Shown here: positions 20,001 to 28,355 of the stretch, one piece after another
How the letters are laid out: each line of letters begins with the position of its first letter
Position numbering within the stretch: position 1 is the stretch's first letter
Assembly (NCBI RefSeq): GCF_022803015.1
Contig: NZ_JAFKON010000005.1
Span: 124,001 to 188,000 of the forward strand
DNA length: 64,000 nt
Source: Arthrobacter humicola
GTDB lineage: Bacteria > Actinomycetota > Actinomycetes > Actinomycetales > Micrococcaceae
Reading direction: 5' to 3'
The notes under the pieces: model-generated
The model's input: only the letters and a program-made list of their open reading frames with translations
Told to the model about the DNA's origin: nothing
Databases searched by the model: none
Program-made: the position numbers and the translations under genes

Positions 20001-20426
20001 CGTGATCCCCGGGTGGGCGATCAGGGGGCTAAGGGCCTGCTCCCAGTCGGCCATTTCCGGTGGCGCGCTTTGGCGGGACAGCCGCGTGCCCTCGGCGGGG
20101 GCCAGCAGCTGCATCCTGGTGGCGGGGTTGTCTTCGGCCGCGAAGAGCAGGGCAGCCACGTGCTTGCAGTCCTTGCGGACCGGGCAGCTGCAGACGCCCA
20201 CCGTGCAGCTCCAGCCGCCTGCCTTCCGGACCAGCTTCGCCGTCGTGGAATAGGGCACGTCGGAACCGCCCCGCACCTTGCCCAGCAGCAGGCCTGTGGC
20301 GGCGTCGAAAGAGATCCCGGAAACGCGGCTCCCCATGGCGTAAGCGAGCCCGGCCGCGAGGGAGCGGTCGTTGATCGCGGGAGTCTGTATTGCCAGTGCC
20401 GCACTCTCGTCCGGATGGGATGGCAT
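17022..20426 (-). CDS. SWIM-domain SNF2/Swi2-type helicase-like ATPase
   Basis: 1134 residues. A SWIM zinc motif lies at the N-terminus (Cys79-Ser-Cys81 ... Cys87-Lys-His89), followed by about 500 residues of bacterial SNF2-associated sequence and then the two RecA-like lobes: Walker A DDMGLGKT with Lys696, the DEAQ box in LVLDEAQFVKN, and motifs V-VI (KAGGFGLNLTEADYV, DRTHRIGQ). Such proteins translocate along double-stranded DNA; bacterial members are linked to DNA repair or transcription recycling (RapA-like), but the precise role of this family is unsettled. It stands alone, divergent from the DUF4375 gene. Confidence 0.93.
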   Translation of the reverse strand: MPSHPDESAALAIQTPAINDRSLAAGLAYAMGSRVSGISFDAATGLLLGKVRGGSDVPYSTTAKLVRKAGGWSCTVGVCSCPVRKDCKHVAALLFAAEDNPATRMQLLAPAEGTRLSRQSAPPEMADWEQALSPLIAHPGITPSANGTPLALQFDVEEPAPHFSYTGRRDPLRSVRQLKARPVIMGAKGKWIRGDVSWSTLSYLNYRRECNEAHVEWMQEFLASHTAVANRQHSGTGLWLGLNTYAGKNLWSLLSQAQKIGVALVHSRGTEPVRLVEQPAAVGLNLARIGTGGDDGGLELAPTITVEGEVVDPASVGTIGRPAHGIFLASDGGALPGTAPADPVITLAPLESGLSEELLTFVTGGTTLHIPARDESRFLTGFYPKLKQTARVTASDESVELPTLAVPTLSLLANYGADHRVRLHWEWHYTSGNLVTAQPLWRHPGDHGYRDDPAEARILEAVGQPWDVVPALGESATGGWGTPRLAATAELAGLDTLAFTEDVLPRLRDLPDVSVDTSGEIADYREAEEAPVVAISTKATDSRDWFDLGIVITLEGQPVSFAALFSALAAGQTRMLLPSGAYFSLDLPELHQLRALIDEARSLQDNPGDKDAPLQISRFQAGLWDELAHLGIVDEQAAAWRESVGGLLEGGIKGLPLPGSLNAELRPYQLEGFNWLSFLYRHGLGGVLADDMGLGKTVQALALICAAKDAAAGDEAGTGSGTAPFLVVAPTSVVGNWEAETARFAPGLNVRAIGETFAKSGTHPAEAMAGADIIITSYALFRIDYEAYASQTWAGLVLDEAQFVKNHQSKAYQCARKLPAAFKLAITGTPLENNLMEFWALTSIVAPGLFSSPKRFAEYYQKPVEKNGDKGQLDKLRRRVRPLMMRRTKEQVISDLPPKQEQILEVVLNPRHQKVYQTHLQRERQKILGLIEDVNKNRFTIFQSLTLLRQLSLDPSLIDPSLSGVRSSKLDVLFEQLADLVAEGHRALIFSQFTGFLGKVRERLVEENIEFCYLDGGTRNRTDVVNEFKNGAAPVFLISLKAGGFGLNLTEADYVFLLDPWWNPASEAQAVDRTHRIGQARNVMVYRLVAKDTIEEKVMALKAKKSQLFADVMEGDALTGGALTAEDLAGLFND

Positions 20427-20622
20427 GTGCGCGCTACTTTCGGCAGGTAATCATCTGATCCATCTTACCGAGCCTTCGCAGGCCCCGGAACTTCGCCGCC
20501 GCCCGCACAAGCGCCGCCTAAACTTCGCCGGACGTTCAACCGGGGCTCGGCCGCCCGCCGTGACGACGGACCTACCGTGGAGAGGTCCGGAGTATCAGCA
20601 GCGCCAGCAGTAAGGATTCCGC

Positions 20623-21567
20623 ATGACCCACAGTGAGCCCACCATCCAGTCCGCCCACAGCTACCCCACCGTGCTGACCACCGAAAGCCTCAACGGCGGA
20701 AACGGGGACGTTGTCGACGCGAACGTCAACGTGGTCAACGCCATGTTCGAGGAGTTGCTGGACACGGAAGAGATCTCCCCGGCCGCGCTGCGCGGTTACT
20801 ACGTGGACTTCTACCTGACGCAGGCGCTGGCCGGCGGCTTCGCGCAGTACGTGTTCACCGCGCCCGAACGCGAGGAAGTCGACCCCTACGTCCGGGAAGG
20901 CCTGGAGGCCATGGGTGCCGCCGCGCACCTGGACCTCTTCAACCGCACGGTAGCCGCCTTCGGCGCCCTGACCGACGCCGACGTCGACAGCTACCTCGAC
21001 GGCGGCAGCGGCTGGGCCGCCGGAAGCGCAGAGGAAGACGAACCCGGCGACGGGGTCTCCGACGCCGTTCGGCGCATCGAAGAACTGGACGGGGAATTCG
21101 AGTCGATCCTCGCAACGGAGGACATCGCCGCATTGAATGCCGCGTGGCTGCGCGGCCAGGAGGACTTGCTGGTCCTTTCCGACGACGACCTCGACGCCCA
21201 CATTGCCGGGCGGGTGGCCCGGCTTTCCGACCTCGCGGAGCGCCAGGCGGCAGCCGCCGAGGAAGCGCTTCTGGACGCGCCGGAGTTCGAGCAGATCATC
21301 CGCGAGCTGTGCGGCCTCGCGGGCCACAGCCTGGTGCGGATCACCATGGGCGATCCGAATTATGAGCACAACGGGGAAACCACCCTGGCCTGGCACTTCA
21401 CCACGGAGCAGGGCGAATTCCTCATGCTGGAGGACGACGACGAGGCTTTCATGCTCAATCCGCGGACCCAGGAAATCCTCGCGGCTGTGGAGTTCGAAGA
21501 GGCCGGGGAGTTCGAAGAGGCCGTTGACTTTGAAGGGTCGGCGGAGTTCGAAAAGGCACGCCCGTAG
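20623..21567 (+). CDS. DUF4375 (DMP19-like) domain protein
   Basis: 314 residues, strongly acidic. Residues about 35-125 contain the DUF4375 pattern (YYVDFYLTQALAGGFAQYVF). The C-terminus repeats a short Glu/Phe unit (VEFEEAG, EFEEAVD, FEGSA, EFEKA). AAGGA sits eight bases before the ATG. DMP19-like proteins have been described as DNA mimics or inhibitors in Neisseria; whether that holds here is unknown. It is divergent from the SNF2 ATPase gene (196 bp between starts), which makes a shared promoter region possible. Confidence 0.7.
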   Translation: MTHSEPTIQSAHSYPTVLTTESLNGGNGDVVDANVNVVNAMFEELLDTEEISPAALRGYYVDFYLTQALAGGFAQYVFTAPEREEVDPYVREGLEAMGAAAHLDLFNRTVAAFGALTDADVDSYLDGGSGWAAGSAEEDEPGDGVSDAVRRIEELDGEFESILATEDIAALNAAWLRGQEDLLVLSDDDLDAHIAGRVARLSDLAERQAAAAEEALLDAPEFEQIIRELCGLAGHSLVRITMGDPNYEHNGETTLAWHFTTEQGEFLMLEDDDEAFMLNPRTQEILAAVEFEEAGEFEEAVDFEGSAEFEKARP

Positions 21568-21590
21568 GCAGCCTTCCCCGACAGTTTTCC

Positions 21591-21634
21591 GGTACGGCCG
21601 GCGTCTGCCCCCAAATGCAGGCGCCGGCCGTGCC
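21591..21634. terminator. Bidirectional terminator between convergent genes
   Basis: 18-bp stem GGTACGGCCGGCGTCTGC / GCAGGCGCCGGCCGTGCC with two G-U pairs and an 8-base loop, between the DUF4375 gene and the convergent lipoprotein gene. Confidence 0.75.
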
Positions 21635-21704
21635 ATGCTGGGCAACCCGTGCCGGCTAACTCTGGCCCGGCCGACCGGTCCCGGCGGATCCGCGGCCGGT
21701 GAGC

Positions 21705-22238
21705 CTACCCGGCCGGCGGTGCCGTGATCATTTCCCCGGAGGGTGACACGAGGAACCAGACCCCGCCGACGCCCTGGCCGTTGATGTCCCCCGCGGCCTG
21801 GTCCTTGGAGTAGTAGTAGATCGGCATCCCGTTGATGGTCACCTGCATCTTTCCGTCAGCCGTGGGAATGGTTCCGACCTTGCCGGTGACGCCGTTAACT
21901 GTGGGAGTCGCCGTCGTCGACGTGACAGCGGGCCACGACGTCAGGCACGCGCCGGTGCAGACGCTGTTCCCGGAATCCTTCGTGTTCTTGGTGAAGAAAT
22001 AGACGCTCAGTCCCTGCTCGGCCACCACGATCTGGCCCGCCTTGGAGTCGGCCACCGAGAGTACCGCGGCGGACATGGACGACGGCGCGGAACTGGCTGG
22101 CGCGCTCGTGGCGGTCTCTGCGGGGGCGGAGGTGGCCGGCGCCGCCGACGTCGGCGTCGTGGTCGTTCCGCCCCCGCAGCCGGACAGGAGGGCGGCCAGA
22201 GCGAACGCGGACAAGCCAATGCTGAGATGCTTCTTCAT
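21705..22238 (-). CDS. Secreted-repeat lipoprotein (COG4315 / Lipoprotein_15 type)
   Basis: 177 residues. Signal peptide with lipobox LLSGC, so lipidated at Cys21 and exported; a Ser/Thr/Ala/Pro linker (25-60) then leads to two repeats of the secreted domain of unknown function, with the typical GLSVYFFTKNTKDSGNSVC...LTSWPAV and PIYYYSKDQAAGD segments. Its promoter matches that of the divergent ECF sigma gene, so it is probably a target of that factor. In actinobacteria this domain is often encoded beside ECF sigma/anti-sigma pairs. Biochemical role unknown; redox or metal-related functions have been proposed. Confidence 0.88.
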   Translation of the reverse strand: MKKHLSIGLSAFALAALLSGCGGGTTTTPTSAAPATSAPAETATSAPASSAPSSMSAAVLSVADSKAGQIVVAEQGLSVYFFTKNTKDSGNSVCTGACLTSWPAVTSTTATPTVNGVTGKVGTIPTADGKMQVTINGMPIYYYSKDQAAGDINGQGVGGVWFLVSPSGEMITAPPAG

Positions 22239-22290
22239 TTGCTGCTCCTAGACTCGAGCCAGCCCAACTCGGAGGCCGGCGCTACGAGAT

Positions 22291-22318
22291 ACGACGCCAT
22301 GGAGAGCGGAATGGTTCA
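22291..22318 (-). promoter_or_regulatory. ECF-type promoter for the lipoprotein gene
   Basis: On the minus strand TGAACC (22318-22313), a 16-bp spacer and CGTCGT (22296-22291). This fits the GGAAC / CGTC pattern of ECF sigma promoters and matches the plus-strand promoter at 22362-22389 in motif and spacing. Confidence 0.75.
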
Positions 22319-22361
22319 TGGCGGAACCGACATGTTCGTGTCGGGCTGTCCTGGGGCACAC

Positions 22362-22389
22362 TGAACTATTGGGCCTGCCCGTACGTCGT
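22362..22389 (+). promoter_or_regulatory. ECF-type promoter for the sigma/anti-sigma operon
   Basis: TGAACT (22362-22367), a 16-bp spacer and CGTCGT (22384-22389), 35 bp before the sigma factor ATG. The same motif at identical spacing drives the opposite gene, indicating positive autoregulation by the sigma factor encoded here. Confidence 0.78.
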
Positions 22390-22424
22390 AGAGGGGCAGA
22401 ACACGAATTCCCTGGAGGTGGGCA

Positions 22425-22934
22425 ATGCCGCTGGACGAAGACGTCGTGGCTGCGATTTACCGCGACCACGGAACGGCACTGAAACGCTTTGTCCTCAGCG
22501 TCTCCCGGGACCCCCAGCTCGCCGACGACGTCGTCCAGGAAACGGTGCTGCGGGTCTGGCAGCAGGCGCCGCAGATCACGGGCAGCCTGCGCAGCTACCT
22601 GTTCCGGACGGCCCGCAACATCATGATCGACAATTACCGCAAAGCCCAAAGGCGGCCGCAGGAAGCCGGCGACCGCGATGTCCAGGCCCTCCCGGAAGGC
22701 GGCGTCGGCGCCGGGCGCATCGACGAGCTGCTCAACAAGGTGCTGATGGAAGAGGCGTTGCTGCGGCTCAGCGCGGAACACCGCGAAGTCCTTGTTGCGC
22801 TCCACTACCGCCGCTACACAGTCCAGGAGGCATCCGCCCAATTGAAGATCCCCAGCGGCACGGTGAAGTCCCGGGCGTTCTACGCCGTCCGGGCCCTACG
22901 GACGATCCTCGACGAGATGGGGGTGCAGCAGTGA
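22425..22934 (+). CDS. ECF sigma factor (SigK/SigL-like)
   Basis: 169 residues. Region 2 (FVLSVSRDPQLADDVVQETV, LRVWQQ) and region 4 (SAEHREVLVALHYRRYTVQE, then IPSGTVKSRAFYAVRALR) are intact; there is no extra C-terminal domain. It directs RNA polymerase to TGAAC-N16-CGTCGT promoters, if the two sites found upstream are its own. GGAGGTG precedes the ATG by five bases. It overlaps the anti-sigma gene by 4 bp (GTGA), coupling their synthesis in fixed ratio. Confidence 0.94.
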   Translation: MPLDEDVVAAIYRDHGTALKRFVLSVSRDPQLADDVVQETVLRVWQQAPQITGSLRSYLFRTARNIMIDNYRKAQRRPQEAGDRDVQALPEGGVGAGRIDELLNKVLMEEALLRLSAEHREVLVALHYRRYTVQEASAQLKIPSGTVKSRAFYAVRALRTILDEMGVQQ

Positions 22935-23614
22935 ACGGGACCGAGTTGCATCACTTCCTCGGCGCGTACCTGCTCGGCGGGCTGGAGCCGGCCGAAGCCG
23001 CGGCCTTCGAGCAGCATCTTGCGGTGTGCGCCCACTGCCGCCAGGAGCTGGACGAACTTGCCAGCCTCCCCGCGCTGCTGGACGCGATCCCGGTGTCCGA
23101 CGCCGTCGCGCTCACCGCCGCGGCGGCGGCCGCCCGGGACCGCGCGCTGGTCCCGCCGGAACCCGAACCTGTCCCAAGCCGGCTCCTGGACGAGCTCGCC
23201 GCCCGACGCCGGAAGGTGCGGCGCCGGTGGACGTCGGCGGTGGCCGCGGCGGCCGCCGCATGCCTGGGGCTGGGGATCTTGGCCGGTCCGCTGCTGAACC
23301 AACCCGCCAAACCGGACGCGAGCTATTCCGTTGCGGCCAGCAGCGGGTTGGAAGTCACGGTGGGGCTCGTCAAGAAAACCTGGGGCACCGAACTGGCGGT
23401 GGACGGCCGCAGCCTGCCCGTCGCCGGGACCCTCTCACTCTGGGTAAAGGACCGTGACGGCGGCGTGGACCGCGCCTGCGCGTGGACGGCCACGCCCACC
23501 GGCAGAGTCCGGATCACCGGGGCGACGCCGGTGCAGCTGGCCAGGATCGCCAGTGTCGAGATGCGCGATGAGCAGCAGCAGACCGTTGCTGTCATCGCCG
23601 TGCCCCAGGGGTAG
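22931..23614 (+). CDS. Membrane anti-sigma factor (zinc-binding, RskA-like)
   Basis: 227 residues starting at the GTG that overlaps the sigma stop. The N-terminal ZAS motif His29-x3-Cys33-x2-Cys36 binds the sigma factor; one transmembrane helix follows at about 98-120; the C-terminal 100 residues are extracytoplasmic and resemble the anti-sigma-K domain (GTLSLWVKDRDG). It would hold the ECF sigma factor at the membrane until an outside signal triggers proteolysis or a redox change. Confidence 0.92.
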   Translation: MNGTELHHFLGAYLLGGLEPAEAAAFEQHLAVCAHCRQELDELASLPALLDAIPVSDAVALTAAAAAARDRALVPPEPEPVPSRLLDELAARRRKVRRRWTSAVAAAAAACLGLGILAGPLLNQPAKPDASYSVAASSGLEVTVGLVKKTWGTELAVDGRSLPVAGTLSLWVKDRDGGVDRACAWTATPTGRVRITGATPVQLARIASVEMRDEQQQTVAVIAVPQG

Positions 23615-23670
23615 CCCACTCCTGGGGCGCGGCGGTCCGTTCGGTCCGGGAGCCGGCAACGGGCGCGGGC

Positions 23671-24477
23671 CTACATTTTCGCGAGCTTGGCCCGCACCGC
23701 CATGTAGATGCCGTAACAGATCAGGCCTACGCCCACTGCGGCCAGCAAGTACACGCCGAACGGCTGCTCCCGCAGGGCCTTCAGGCTGCCGTCGAGCCCG
23801 GTTGACTCTTCGGGGTGTGCCTTCACCGTGGCGATGATGATGAGCAGGCCCACCAGCAGCAGGGCAAAGCCCTTGGCAACGTAGCCCACCATGCCGATCA
23901 CCGTCACTGCGGTGCGCGCCTGCGGCTGGGACGGCATGCGCAGGTATTTGATGAAGGACTTCTTGAAGCCGCGAATCGCGTAGACGATCCCGGTGACGGC
24001 TACCGCGGCGCCGATGATCACCAGGAGTGCAACGCCGCCCGGTGCCTTCATGAGGTTTACGGTCATGTCGGAAGTCGACTCGCGGTTGTCGGAGCCGGCC
24101 CCGGTGGCGACCGACGCGAGCGTCAGGGCGAACGCGGTGTACACCACGGCCTGCAGGGCTGCCTTGAGTTTCTTGCCGACCTTTTTCTTGGTCGGCAGGT
24201 GCCCGAAATCGAAAATGGCGTCGGACGCCTGCCAGATGGCCAGCGCCACGCAGGCGGCAAACGATGTCCAGAGCAGCAACGGCCCCGCCGGCTGCCGGGC
24301 GAGCTCTTCCACCGCGCCGCTGACATCGGCCTGGCCCTGACCGCCCATGGCAAGCCGGATCGCGACCAGCCCGATGAGGAAGTGCAGCAACCCCGACACG
24401 GCGAACCCGGCCCGCGCTGCGATTTCGAGGGGCTTCGAATTGGTGACGTCCTCGGCGACGTCAGCAGCGTCGTTCAA
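23671..24477 (-). CDS. DUF1206 membrane protein
   Basis: 268 residues, six membrane helices in three homologous pairs, each pair starting with a motif like AARAGFAVSGLLHFLIGLVA (residues 20-39) and VGYVAKGFALLLVGLLII. This is the DUF1206 pattern common in Arthrobacter and Streptomyces. Function unknown. The start is a TTG at 24477 with no good ribosome binding site, so it may be slightly off. It lies 102 bp downstream of trmB on the same strand. Confidence 0.85.
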   Translation of the reverse strand: MNDAADVAEDVTNSKPLEIAARAGFAVSGLLHFLIGLVAIRLAMGGQGQADVSGAVEELARQPAGPLLLWTSFAACVALAIWQASDAIFDFGHLPTKKKVGKKLKAALQAVVYTAFALTLASVATGAGSDNRESTSDMTVNLMKAPGGVALLVIIGAAVAVTGIVYAIRGFKKSFIKYLRMPSQPQARTAVTVIGMVGYVAKGFALLLVGLLIIIATVKAHPEESTGLDGSLKALREQPFGVYLLAAVGVGLICYGIYMAVRAKLAKM

Positions 24478-24579
24478 TTCTCGTTTGATGATCGTGTCCT
24501 TAGTACTACCCAGCGTGGTTCGTTCCGTAATCGTGCCACGCGAAGCCGCTCAACAAAAGACACCCGCGCGCCGGGGTGC

Positions 24580-25536
24580 CTAAATTCGGCGGTAGCTGAG
24601 GTCGAAGATCAGGCGGCCGGCTTCGTGCGCCTTGTTTTCGAAACTGGTCAGAACACGGCCCTCAAACCGCGGCGCCCACCCGCCGGTCCCGTCGACGCCC
24701 TCGTTGGGTCCGGTGTGCTCGGTGCTGACCGGCGCCCGGCCTTCCTTGACCGGTGCTCCGCCCACTCGGGACTCGACGCCGGATTCCCACACCTGGGTCA
24801 GGGGGCTGTCCGCGCCGGCGCGCTCGCCCTGGTGCAGGTTCTCGAACTCCGCCGAGCCCGCCATGACCTCGCGGACGTGAACGGCGTAGTTGGACCAGTC
24901 GGTCGCGATCCGGAAGATGCCGCCGGGCTTGATGGCCCGGGCGGCGAGATCAGCGAACGCCGGTTGAATGAGGCGGCGCTTGTGATGCCGGGACTTGTGC
25001 CATGGATCCGGGAAGAACACCCATAGTTCCGTGACGGAGCCGGCCGGGAGCATGGTGGCGAGCACCTCAGGGGCGTTCGCCTCGACAACCCGCACGTTGC
25101 TCAGTCCGCGGCTGTTGATTTTGATCAAGGTGTTGGCCAAGCCGGGGGTGTAAACCTCCACGGCCAGGAAGTCCTTGTCCGGGTTTTGCTCGGCGGCGTG
25201 GCAAACGGCGTCGCCCAGTCCGGAGCCAATCTCGACAACCAGCGGAGCCGTGCGGCCGAATTCGGCCTCTGCGTCGAACACATAGTCCGGGTGGACGGAG
25301 GTGTTTGCGACATGGCGGGGGACCTCAACCGCCCAACGGTCCGAGTGTTCCTCCCAGGCCGCCTGGCGTCGGCCCTGAAGGCGCGTGCCGCGGCGCACAA
25401 AGCTCACCGGACGGCCCCCATAGGTGCCGAACGAGGCCTGGCTGCCGGGGGTCACGGGGCGCGGCAACTGGCTCTGGTCCGGGGCGCCGGACTCCGGGTT
25501 TGCCTGCAGGCCGGGGGATTCTGGGGATTCGCTCAT
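24580..25536 (-). CDS. trmB: tRNA (guanine-N7-)-methyltransferase TrmB
   Basis: 318 residues. It methylates G46 of tRNA with S-adenosylmethionine. SAM motif VVEIGSGLGDAV and the family signature FFPDPWHKSRHHKRRL are intact. Residues 1-45 are a Pro/Ser-rich extension, and an insert near 250-285 (GGAPVKEGRAPVSTEHTGPN) lengthens it beyond the usual 220-260. The ATG has GGAAGG almost abutting it and a TATTCT box about ten bases upstream, so the mRNA may be leaderless. It is divergent from an MFS gene. Confidence 0.95.
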   Translation of the reverse strand: MSESPESPGLQANPESGAPDQSQLPRPVTPGSQASFGTYGGRPVSFVRRGTRLQGRRQAAWEEHSDRWAVEVPRHVANTSVHPDYVFDAEAEFGRTAPLVVEIGSGLGDAVCHAAEQNPDKDFLAVEVYTPGLANTLIKINSRGLSNVRVVEANAPEVLATMLPAGSVTELWVFFPDPWHKSRHHKRRLIQPAFADLAARAIKPGGIFRIATDWSNYAVHVREVMAGSAEFENLHQGERAGADSPLTQVWESGVESRVGGAPVKEGRAPVSTEHTGPNEGVDGTGGWAPRFEGRVLTSFENKAHEAGRLIFDLSYRRI

Positions 25537-25673
25537 CCCTTCCAGAATAGTTGAGTTCGCCGGGCCGGGCCGCCCGGGGATCCCGCGGCCGCCCCGGCGG
25601 GCCGGCCGCGGAGGTGGGGTTGAGCCGCTGAGGGAGGGGTGAAGGGAAGGGGTGAAGACGCGGGGCTGCAAGA

Positions 25674-26945
25674 ATGGGGCGGGTGACCTCAGCTGGGAAA
25701 ACTGACGAGTTGGACCATTCGGCCGGCGCCGTTCTCCGGGACGGCCCCGCCGGGCCGCCCCGCGCGGCCGGCCGCCGGCAGCTCGCGTATTTGGGGATCT
25801 GCCTGGTCCTGATCGGGCTGAACCTCCGCACAGTCTTTTCGAGCTTCGCTGCGGTACTGCCGGAGGTGACGGCCGACGCCGGGCTTCCGGCCTGGGCGGT
25901 CATGGTGCTCACCACCGTCCCGGTGACGCTGCTGGGGGTGTTCGCTCCGCTCGCCCCTGGGCTGGCACGCCGGTTCGGGGCCGAACGGGTGCTGCTCGGT
26001 GCCATGGCGGTGCTCACTGCCGGGCTGCTGCTGCGGCCCGTGGAGCTGCCGGCGGCCGGCCACCTTCCGGCTCTGCTCGCCGGGACCGCCGCGTGCGGTG
26101 CCGCGATTTCACTGTGCAACGTGCTGCTGCCGGGCGTGGTCAAGCGTGACTTCCCGCATCGCCTGGGCCTCATGGGCGGCCTCTACACCACCGCGATCTG
26201 TGCCTCGGCCGCGCTCGGTGCCGGCTTCACGTTCCCGGTCTTCCGCGCGAGCGGGGAATGGACGGCGGCGCTCTGGTTCTGGGCGCTGCCGGCCGGCGTC
26301 GTCCTTCTGCTGTTCCTGCCGCCGGCGCTCCGGGCCCGTCCCGGCGGGGCGGCGCGGCCGGCCGGCGGCGTCAACGTCTGGCGTTCCGCCGTGGCCTGGC
26401 AGGTGACCGGGTTCATGGTCCTGCAGGCCATGATGTCCTTCAGCGTCTTCGCCTGGCTGGCGCCGATCCTGCGCGAACGCGGGGTGGACGGCGGCACGGC
26501 CGGCCTGATCGTCTCGGCCTCGATTGTGCTGCAGATGTTGGGCTCGCTGTTCGCGCCGGCGCTGGCCACCAGGTTCCGGGACCAGCGTGCCCTCAACACG
26601 GCGGTGGCGCTCATGACCGGCGCTGGCTTCGCGCTGAGCATCTTCGGGCCTGTGGAACTCCTGTGGCTGTGGACCGGGCTGCTCGGCCTGGGGCAGGGAA
26701 GCCTGACCGCCGCCGCGCTGACGCTGATCATGGTCCGCACCAGGGACGGGCACACCGCGGCCCATCTTTCCGGGATGATGCAGGGCGTGGGCTACGGGAT
26801 TGGCTCCAGCGGCACGCTCCTGGTCGGCCAGCTGCACCAGTTCACCGGATCCTTTGCCGCGGCGGGTGTGCTGTTCATGCTGGTGGGCTCTCTTGCAGCG
26901 GTGTTCGGGTACCGGGCCGGGCGCGACCGCTACATCGGCGACTGA
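25674..26945 (+). CDS. MFS transporter, CynX/NimT type
   Basis: 423 residues, 12 membrane helices. The opening helix carries LVLIGLNLRTVFSSFAAVLP, typical of the cyanate/2-nitroimidazole (CynX/NimT, COG2807) subfamily. These transporters handle small organic anions or export nitro-compounds; the substrate here is unknown. A GTG at 25683 is an alternative start. It is divergent from trmB, with 137 bp of G/C-rich sequence between, and ends before a strong hairpin. Confidence 0.88.
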   Translation: MGRVTSAGKTDELDHSAGAVLRDGPAGPPRAAGRRQLAYLGICLVLIGLNLRTVFSSFAAVLPEVTADAGLPAWAVMVLTTVPVTLLGVFAPLAPGLARRFGAERVLLGAMAVLTAGLLLRPVELPAAGHLPALLAGTAACGAAISLCNVLLPGVVKRDFPHRLGLMGGLYTTAICASAALGAGFTFPVFRASGEWTAALWFWALPAGVVLLLFLPPALRARPGGAARPAGGVNVWRSAVAWQVTGFMVLQAMMSFSVFAWLAPILRERGVDGGTAGLIVSASIVLQMLGSLFAPALATRFRDQRALNTAVALMTGAGFALSIFGPVELLWLWTGLLGLGQGSLTAAALTLIMVRTRDGHTAAHLSGMMQGVGYGIGSSGTLLVGQLHQFTGSFAAAGVLFMLVGSLAAVFGYRAGRDRYIGD

Positions 26946-26968
26946 CGCTTCCCCCTGCAAAAACGGGA

Positions 26969-27025
26969 TGAGCCATCAGTTGTGGCTGTCCTGAACCCTC
27001 CAGAACAGCCACAACCGATAGCTCA
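26969..27025. terminator. Bidirectional terminator between two MFS genes
   Basis: Core stem GTTGTGGCTGT (26979-26989) with ACAGCCACAAC (27005-27015), extended by TGAGCCATC / GATAGCTCA. It lies between convergent genes. Confidence 0.8.
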
Positions 27026-27041
27026 ACCGGCCCGGACCGGA

Positions 27042-28331
27042 TCAGAGCGTGAGGTCCTTGCCCTTCGTCTCCGGGATGGTGAAGACGCAGGCCGCGGAGA
27101 TCGCGAGCAGCAGCACGGCGTACACATTGAACAGCTGCGGCATCTGCACCGTGGTGCCGAGCCACTGCTGCAGATAGGGCGCGGTTCCGCCGAACACGGC
27201 CACGCAGATCGAGTAGGGCACTCCGACGCCCACGGTGCGGATGCTGGTGGGGAACAGCTCGGCGTAGACGGCCGGGACGATCGCCGCGCTGGCGGCGATG
27301 AAGATCAGCATGACGGACATGCTGACGGCCAGCTGCCAGGCGGAATCCTTCAGCAGGGCGGTCATCGGGAAGTGCATGATGCCTGCGCCGATCGCACCGG
27401 CCCACAACACTTTCTTCCGTCCGATCCGGTCCGCCAGCTTGCCCCAGAAGGGCAGCGCCGCGATGAACACGATGTTGCCGATCACGCCGGCCCACAGGGC
27501 CTCGCCCCGGTCGATCTTCAGGGCGGTGGTGGCGTAGCTGGGGGCGACGACACCCCAGATGTAGTAGATCACGGTCAGGCCGACCGTCAGGCCGATCACC
27601 TGGAGGGCCTGCTTGCGGTGGCGGACGATCTGCGGCCAGATCGGAGCGCGCTTCTCCGTCGCGGCCTCACCCTCGAAAACGTCCGTTTCGTGCAGCCGGG
27701 ACCGCATGATCAGCGCGTAGAGACCCATGGCCGCGCCGATGAGGAACGGGATGCGCCAGCCCCACGCGTTCATGAGTTCAGTGCTCAGCGTCATGTTCAG
27801 CACGGCACCGAGCAGGGTTCCGAACAGGATGCCCACGGTGCCGGAGGTGTAGATCAGCGTGGCCCAGAAGCCGCGGTGTTCCTTCGGCGCCATTTCGGAC
27901 AGGTACGTCTGCGACGACGGCAGCTCGCCGCCGTGGGCCAGGCCCTGGATCAGGCGCGCCACCAGGAGCGTGAGCGATGCCCAGACGCCGACGGCCGCGA
28001 ACGTCGGAGCGATGCCGATCATCAGGCTGCCCACCGACGCCAGCCCCACGGCCAGGGTCATGGAAGCCTTCCGGCCGATCCGGTCACCGATCCAACCGAA
28101 CAGGAAGCCGCCGAAAGGGCGGGCAACGAAGCCGACGGCGAAAATCGCCAGCGTGGACAGCACCGCGGACGCAGGATCCGACTTGCTGAAAAGCTGGCTG
28201 GCGATGAACGGCGTGAACGTGGCGTAGATCGCCCAGTCATACCATTCGACGGCATTGCCGATGCCGGTGCCGACGAGCGTCTTGCGGGTGGATGTTCGGG
28301 TTGCCGCCGGCGTGATCGTGGCTGCAGTCAT
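27042..28331 (-). CDS. MFS transporter, metabolite:H+ symporter (MHS) family
   Basis: 429 residues, 12 helices. GNAVEWYDWAIYATFTPFIA in helix 1 and FGWIGDRIGRKASM (loop 2-3) define the MHS branch (ProP, KgtP, ShiA relatives), which imports organic acids or betaines with protons. It starts 24 bp after the M20 amidohydrolase stop codon, so the two form an operon: probably uptake of an N-acyl amino acid or of its product. Confidence 0.92.
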   Translation of the reverse strand: MTAATITPAATRTSTRKTLVGTGIGNAVEWYDWAIYATFTPFIASQLFSKSDPASAVLSTLAIFAVGFVARPFGGFLFGWIGDRIGRKASMTLAVGLASVGSLMIGIAPTFAAVGVWASLTLLVARLIQGLAHGGELPSSQTYLSEMAPKEHRGFWATLIYTSGTVGILFGTLLGAVLNMTLSTELMNAWGWRIPFLIGAAMGLYALIMRSRLHETDVFEGEAATEKRAPIWPQIVRHRKQALQVIGLTVGLTVIYYIWGVVAPSYATTALKIDRGEALWAGVIGNIVFIAALPFWGKLADRIGRKKVLWAGAIGAGIMHFPMTALLKDSAWQLAVSMSVMLIFIAASAAIVPAVYAELFPTSIRTVGVGVPYSICVAVFGGTAPYLQQWLGTTVQMPQLFNVYAVLLLAISAACVFTIPETKGKDLTL

Positions 28332-28355
28332 GGTCTTCTCCCTCGGGGGTGCGGG

